Positions 7,256 through 9,870 of a stretch of DNA of 9,870 nucleotides are shown here, in pieces. The stretch is from NCBI GenBank assembly GCA_009699025.1, contig WLOZ01000042.1, forward strand, positions 1 through 9,870, read 5' to 3'. The notes below the pieces were generated by a model, which saw only the letters and a list, made by a program, of their open reading frames with translations, was not told the DNA's origin and did no database searches. Position 1 is the stretch's first letter. Each line of letters starts with the position of its first letter. The translations under genes and the position numbers were made by a program. The stretch comes from Actinomycetota bacterium. Lineage in GTDB: Bacteria; Actinomycetota; Actinomycetes; S36-B12; CAIYMF01.

Positions 7256-8280
7256 CGGCTCACCATCTCAGGTTGGCCGAGGAAGGTGAGGGCGTTTCCC
7301 CCGAGCAGCGCATCGCGCTCGGAGTCGGTGAGCAGTTCGTTGTCGCGCACGATTGAGCCGGCGGGGCGCTCGCCGAGGGGGTAGGGGTAGTCGCTGCCGA
7401 GCATCACTCGATCGGCTCCCATGACGTCGATGAGGTAGCGCAGGGTTCGGTGGTCGAACACCACGGTGTCGACGCTGAACCGGTCGACATAGTGCGAGGG
7501 CGGGTGCTCGGAGGTGCCGATCACGTCGTGGCGCTCGCGCCAGGCGTTGTCCATGCGGCCAAGCGCGAAGGCAATCGAGCCGCCGCCGTGGGCAAAGCAG
7601 ATGCGAAGTGACCGCGGCAGGCGGTCGAAGGCGCCGCCGAGAATCATCGCCGTAATAGAAAGGTGGGTCTCCTGGGGCATGCTTACGAGCCACTGGGCCA
7701 TCCAGCGGTCGAGCCGCGGTGAACTCGCCATGTCCCACGGGTGCACGAACACCGGCACATCAACGTCGGCGCAGTGTTGAAGGAACTCCACGATCGCTGC
7801 GTCGTCGAGGTCGCGATCGCCCACGTGATTGCCGATCTCGACTCCGCGGTGTCCGTTCGCGAGGCACCGGTCGAGCTCGCGGTTCGCGGCGTCGAGGTCC
7901 TGCAGCGGAACCTGGCAGAAGGGGATCAACCGATCGGGAGCCTCGGTGCACAACTCGAGCGCGAGGTCGTTGAAGATGCGGCTGACGATGGCGCCCTGGT
8001 CGGCGGGCCGCGCGTACTCAAAGAACACGGGCGTGGGAGACACCACCTGCACCGCGATTCCGTCGGCATCCATGTCGGCCAGCCGCGTGTCGGCGCTCCA
8101 CGCCGAGTCGGTGACGCGCCGGAACTCCGAGGTGCCGACCATGACCATCGCCTCGCGCTCGGAGTCGAGCCGCAGCCATGGCCAGGTGCCGGGCACGCCG
8201 GTCGCCTCGGCGAGATCGGGCCAGCCGCGGGGAACCGAGTGGCTGTGAACGTCAATACACGGCGAGTTCACGGGCCCCAC
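7252..8280 (-). CDS. nbaD: 2-amino-3-carboxymuconate-6-semialdehyde decarboxylase (ACMSD)
   Basis: This zinc amidohydrolase-fold decarboxylase turns ACMS into 2-aminomuconate 6-semialdehyde and so diverts it from spontaneous cyclisation to quinolinate. The 342-residue product has the metal-site residues His12 and His14 (DVHSHSVP), His180 (FVHPWDM), His231 (CFAHGGGSIAF) and Asp297 (LGSDYPYPLGE), plus Arg54. Each is exactly three positions later than in the Pseudomonas fluorescens enzyme (His9, His11, His177, His228, Asp294, Arg51). The first in-frame start is GTG at 8280; a second GTG at 8271 would give identical numbering to the Pseudomonas protein. Neither has a clear ribosome binding site, so the start is open between them. 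It is the promoter-proximal gene of the leftward kyn operon, facing the LysR gene across 119 bp. Confidence 0.93.
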   Translation of the reverse strand: MGPVNSPCIDVHSHSVPRGWPDLAEATGVPGTWPWLRLDSEREAMVMVGTSEFRRVTDSAWSADTRLADMDADGIAVQVVSPTPVFFEYARPADQGAIVSRIFNDLALELCTEAPDRLIPFCQVPLQDLDAANRELDRCLANGHRGVEIGNHVGDRDLDDAAIVEFLQHCADVDVPVFVHPWDMASSPRLDRWMAQWLVSMPQETHLSITAMILGGAFDRLPRSLRICFAHGGGSIAFALGRMDNAWRERHDVIGTSEHPPSHYVDRFSVDTVVFDHRTLRYLIDVMGADRVMLGSDYPYPLGERPAGSIVRDNELLTDSERDALLGGNALTFLGQPEMVSR

Positions 8281-8342
8281 TCTCGTCTGGTGTCAGTAGG
8301 TGCGCTGGGAATGTCCTCTGACGGATTCTTTCGAAGTCCGCT

Positions 8343-8359
8343 ATGCATTTCCAATGCGT
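8343..8359. promoter_or_regulatory. Inverted repeat, candidate LysR-type operator
   Basis: ATGCATT and AATGCGT flank the 3-nt spacer TCC; the inner GCATT-TCC-AATGC is a perfect 13-bp dyad. It overlaps the weak minus-strand promoter candidate and lies about 41 bp upstream of the regulator start, as expected for a LysR recognition or activation site. Binding is inferred only. Confidence 0.45.
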
Positions 8360-8373
8360 TTTACGCCTCAAAG

Positions 8374-8391
8374 TATGTCTGTACTGACATA
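8374..8391. promoter_or_regulatory. 18-bp palindrome directly before lysR, candidate autoregulatory operator
   Basis: TATGTCTGTACTGACATA pairs at 16 of 18 positions: TATGTC/GACATA arms around a GTAC centre, with one T/T mismatch. It ends 8 bp before the ATG at 8400, so a protein bound there would block initiation or early transcription of the regulator gene. It is even-centred, hence not a strict T-N11-A LysR box; T-N12-A fits. Confidence 0.5.
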
Positions 8392-8399
8392 GTGCGGCG

Positions 8400-9344
8400 A
8401 TGACCTCGTCTCGCCTCCTCGATGGGCGCCTGAAGATCAGGCACCTGATCTTGGCGGTGGCGGTGGCCGATCACGGGACCATCCTGCGCGCTGCCGAGCA
8501 CCTGAGGGTGACTCAGCCCGCGGTCAGTCGGGGCCTTCATGAGTTGGAGGAGATCCTTCAGGCCCGCCTGTTTGAGAGGGGCCCACGTGGGGTGCGGTCC
8601 ACTCCGGCCGGTGACGTCTTCCTCGAGCACGCGCGTGCCGTCGTTGCCCAGTTGATTCTGGCGGGCGAAAGGGTGAAGGACGTCTCCTCCGGCACGGTGG
8701 GCACGGTCACCGTAGGAACCACCCTGGCTGGTACGAACCGACTGCTGCCGATGGCGGTTGAGTCCTTCAAGCGGGAGTATCCCCGTGCCGGCGTGGTCAT
8801 TCACGAGGCGACGCCCGACTCTCTCGGCGTGCAGGTTCTGGGCGGATCGGTGGACCTTGTTGTTGGTCGAATCACGGCTGAGGCGCAGGACCCCCGCATC
8901 GAGAGGGTGTCCCTCTACCGTGAGCAAATCAGGGTCGTGGTGGCGCGCGACCACGCGGCGGCGTCCCTCAGCGTGCCGACCCTCGAGTCGCTGGTCGATT
9001 GCTCGTGGATCATGCCGGTGGCGCAGACGAGCCTCCGAGGGGAACTCGAACGGGCCTTCGAGGCGCACGGCATTCAGACGCCGCACAACCGAATTGAGTG
9101 CACCTCCATCCTGACCCTCCGAACGCTCATTGCGGACTACGGCTACGTGGGAGTGCTCCCGGAACTTGTCGCCCGCGATGATGAGCGCCTGGTGATGCTT
9201 CCGATTCGGCTGGAGGGGGTGAGCCGAACAGTGGGGTTCAGCAGGCTGAGGAGCCTGCCTGCCACGCCCGTGGCGTCGGCGTTCATCACGGCCCTGCGCA
9301 AGGCGGGGCAGGTAATCAGCGACAGCCTCCTGCGGGAGGGGTGA
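8400..9344 (+). CDS. LysR-type transcriptional regulator
   Basis: This 314-residue protein is of standard LysR length. The N-terminal winged helix-turn-helix covers about residues 12-71, with LRAAEHLRVTQPAVSRGLHELEE as the recognition region and ARLFERGPRGVRSTPAGDVFLEHA as the wing and start of the linker helix. The rest (about 95-305) is the periplasmic-binding-protein-like effector domain. Being divergent from the tryptophan catabolic operon with dyads in between, it most likely controls that operon in response to a pathway metabolite such as kynurenine or 3-hydroxyanthranilate; the effector is a guess. The ATG at 8400 has no good ribosome binding site, only GCGGCG, and sits 8 bp after a palindrome, so translation may be inefficient or the mRNA leaderless. 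Kynurenine operons of pseudomonads are usually run by the Lrp-type KynR, so a LysR controller is a different solution. Confidence 0.92.
   Translation: MTSSRLLDGRLKIRHLILAVAVADHGTILRAAEHLRVTQPAVSRGLHELEEILQARLFERGPRGVRSTPAGDVFLEHARAVVAQLILAGERVKDVSSGTVGTVTVGTTLAGTNRLLPMAVESFKREYPRAGVVIHEATPDSLGVQVLGGSVDLVVGRITAEAQDPRIERVSLYREQIRVVVARDHAAASLSVPTLESLVDCSWIMPVAQTSLRGELERAFEAHGIQTPHNRIECTSILTLRTLIADYGYVGVLPELVARDDERLVMLPIRLEGVSRTVGFSRLRSLPATPVASAFITALRKAGQVISDSLLREG
9326..9339 (+). terminator. Short GC hairpin at the end of the lysR gene
   Basis: CCTCC-TGCG-GGAGG forms a perfect 5-bp stem with a 4-nt loop in the last codons before the TGA at 9342. No T-run follows. It may help 3'-end formation but is weak on its own. 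Confidence 0.2.
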
Positions 9345-9424
9345 GGGGTCCTCTCCTGCGGACAGGGTGGGGCCGGTACTGGAATACTGCCGAGCTGTAC
9401 ATCAGCACCGACAATGGGCGGCAC

Positions 9425-9468
9425 TGGCCCGGGCTGTCGGGCCGACGGGCCAGACGAAGACTTTCGTC
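9425..9468. terminator. Two adjacent hairpins between convergent genes, probable bidirectional terminator
   Basis: The first structure has TGGCCC (9425-9430) pairing with GGGCCA (9447-9452), enclosing a small GTCG-GGC-CGAC hairpin (9436-9446). Immediately after comes GACGAA-GACT-TTCGTC (9453-9468), a perfect 6-bp stem with a tetraloop. They sit in the 140-bp gap (9345-9484) between the convergent regulator and methyltransferase genes, where a two-way terminator is expected. There is no U-tract on either strand, as is common in high-GC actinobacteria. Nothing else is seen in this gap. Confidence 0.45.
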
Positions 9469-9484
9469 CCCGCACACCCCGAGG

Positions 9485-9870
9485 CTAGGGGCGGGGTCGG
9501 GCCAGCATAACCACGCCGGCGATCGCGAGTGCCGACAGTTCGGCATCGCGGGCCTCGGGCGGCACCTCGACCGGGTCGCTGATGAGCTTCAGCCGAATCA
9601 CGTCGAAGCCCGACGCCTTCAGGGCAGCCCCGAGGTCGTCGAGGGTGATTCGATTGAGGTGCTCGAACTCGCGCAGCATGTACCGGGCGTGGTCCTCGTC
9701 GTCTGCGCGGTCGAGCACCTCCCGCTGAATCTCCTCCGGGGTTTTGGTGAACTGCACGAACCCCTCCGGGTACCACTCGGTGAGGTGTGTCCCGTGCTTC
9801 GAGTGGTAGAACGGCCACAGCTGGAGAAACAGGAAGCCCTCGGGGCGCAGCACGCGACGAATCTCGCGCA
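9485..9870 (-). CDS. SAM-dependent class I methyltransferase, C-terminal part
   Basis: The reading frame runs from the right edge down to TAG at 9487-9485; the N-terminal part with the SAM-binding glycine motif is outside the window. The visible piece starts REIRRVLRPEGFLFLQLWPFYHS, which is the typical post-motif segment of Methyltransf_11-type enzymes (a helix ending in LRPGG followed by a beta strand). It continues with EFEHLNRITLDDLGAALKASGFDV and ends in a final hydrophobic strand IAGVVMLARP. The GTG at 9853 lies inside this motif and is not the start. The acceptor substrate cannot be read from this part; similar proteins occur near polysaccharide and glycan genes, but there is no such context here. 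It is convergent with the LysR gene and has no visible tie to tryptophan breakdown. Confidence 0.8.
   Translation of the reverse strand, partial: REIRRVLRPEGFLFLQLWPFYHSKHGTHLTEWYPEGFVQFTKTPEEIQREVLDRADDEDHARYMLREFEHLNRITLDDLGAALKASGFDVIRLKLISDPVEVPPEARDAELSALAIAGVVMLARPRP

Larger units (their letters stand above)
2828..8280 (-). other. Tryptophan-to-2-aminomuconate (kynurenine) catabolic operon
   Basis: Six genes run leftward: ACMS decarboxylase, kynureninase, kynurenine monooxygenase, 2-aminomuconate deaminase, 3-hydroxyanthranilate dioxygenase, tryptophan dioxygenase. Junctions are -4, +9, -4, -4 and +5 nt, so a single transcript with translational coupling is very likely. Gene order does not follow the pathway: a late enzyme is first and the entry enzyme is last. 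Kynurenine formamidase and aminomuconate semialdehyde dehydrogenase are absent from the run. The acyl-CoA ligase 93 nt downstream may or may not be cotranscribed. Confidence 0.9.
8281..8399. promoter_or_regulatory. Divergent promoter/operator region between ACMSD and lysR genes
   Basis: These 119 bp separate the two divergent genes and are visibly more AT-rich than their surroundings. They hold two clear dyads listed separately (8343-8359 and 8374-8391), and a weaker one in which CGGATT (8322-8327) faces AGTCCG (8335-8340) with one wobble. On the minus strand TTGAGG and a TGCATA box 18 nt apart could form a weak promoter for the catabolic operon. No convincing -35/-10 pair is seen for the regulator gene. 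Layout matches a LysR-controlled divergent promoter. Confidence 0.6.

Noticed and set aside
7741..8403. A 220-codon rightward frame running through the ACMSD gene into the divergent spacer
   Set aside because: It lies antisense to a well-supported enzyme and shows no domain of its own.
8361..9086. A 241-codon leftward open frame opposite the regulator gene
   Set aside because: The sense frame is an unmistakable LysR protein; the antisense product is Arg/His-rich without domain signs.
2828..9870. A 3-hydroxyanthranilate-derived antibiotic cluster (actinomycin or pyrrolobenzodiazepine type), suggested by kyn genes plus a methyltransferase
   Set aside because: Ring-cleaving 3-hydroxyanthranilate dioxygenase, ACMS decarboxylase and aminomuconate deaminase show catabolism; there are no NRPS genes, and the methyltransferase is on a separate unit behind the LysR gene.
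1..9870. CRISPR arrays, tRNA or rRNA genes, insertion sequences, attachment sites
   Set aside because: Looked for and not seen: no direct-repeat arrays, no cloverleaf-like segments in the gaps, no transposase motifs; intergenic space is too small.

Overview
The window is a GC-rich stretch with short gaps, ATGA overlaps and frequent GTG starts. This suggests a high-GC Gram-positive (actinobacterial) chromosome, but the sequence does not fix a genus. I saw no tRNA, rRNA, CRISPR array or transposase.

The main feature is a tightly packed leftward operon for oxidative tryptophan breakdown by the kynurenine / 3-hydroxyanthranilate route (8280 down to 2828). In transcription order it encodes ACMS decarboxylase, kynureninase, kynurenine 3-monooxygenase, a RidA-fold 2-aminomuconate deaminase, 3-hydroxyanthranilate 3,4-dioxygenase and tryptophan 2,3-dioxygenase. 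Three of the five junctions are ATGA overlaps and the other two gaps are 9 and 5 nt. Together the enzymes would take tryptophan to 2-aminomuconate semialdehyde, and 2-aminomuconate on to 4-oxalocrotonate. Two linking steps are not encoded here: kynurenine formamidase and 2-aminomuconate semialdehyde dehydrogenase. A divergent LysR-type regulator (8400-9344) is the obvious candidate controller. The 119-bp divergent spacer carries two clear dyads.

Downstream on the same strand, after a 93-nt gap, is a 4-coumarate-CoA-ligase-like acyl-CoA synthetase (2734-1184). Its stop overlaps the start of a small gene that looks like a lasso-peptide B2 leader peptidase (transglutaminase-like fold). That gene meets, tail to tail with a 29-bp overlap, the end of a rightward nucleotidyltransferase-family gene that enters from the left edge. 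Both families are typical of lasso-peptide/RiPP loci, so the left edge is probably the end of a RiPP-type cluster mostly outside the window.

At the right edge, a leftward SAM-dependent methyltransferase gene runs out of the window. It is separated from the LysR gene by a hairpin-rich convergent spacer. The most notable single-protein observation is that the tryptophan dioxygenase has Ser where bacterial TDOs have the active-site His (His55 in Xanthomonas), resembling the Ser167 arrangement of IDO1.
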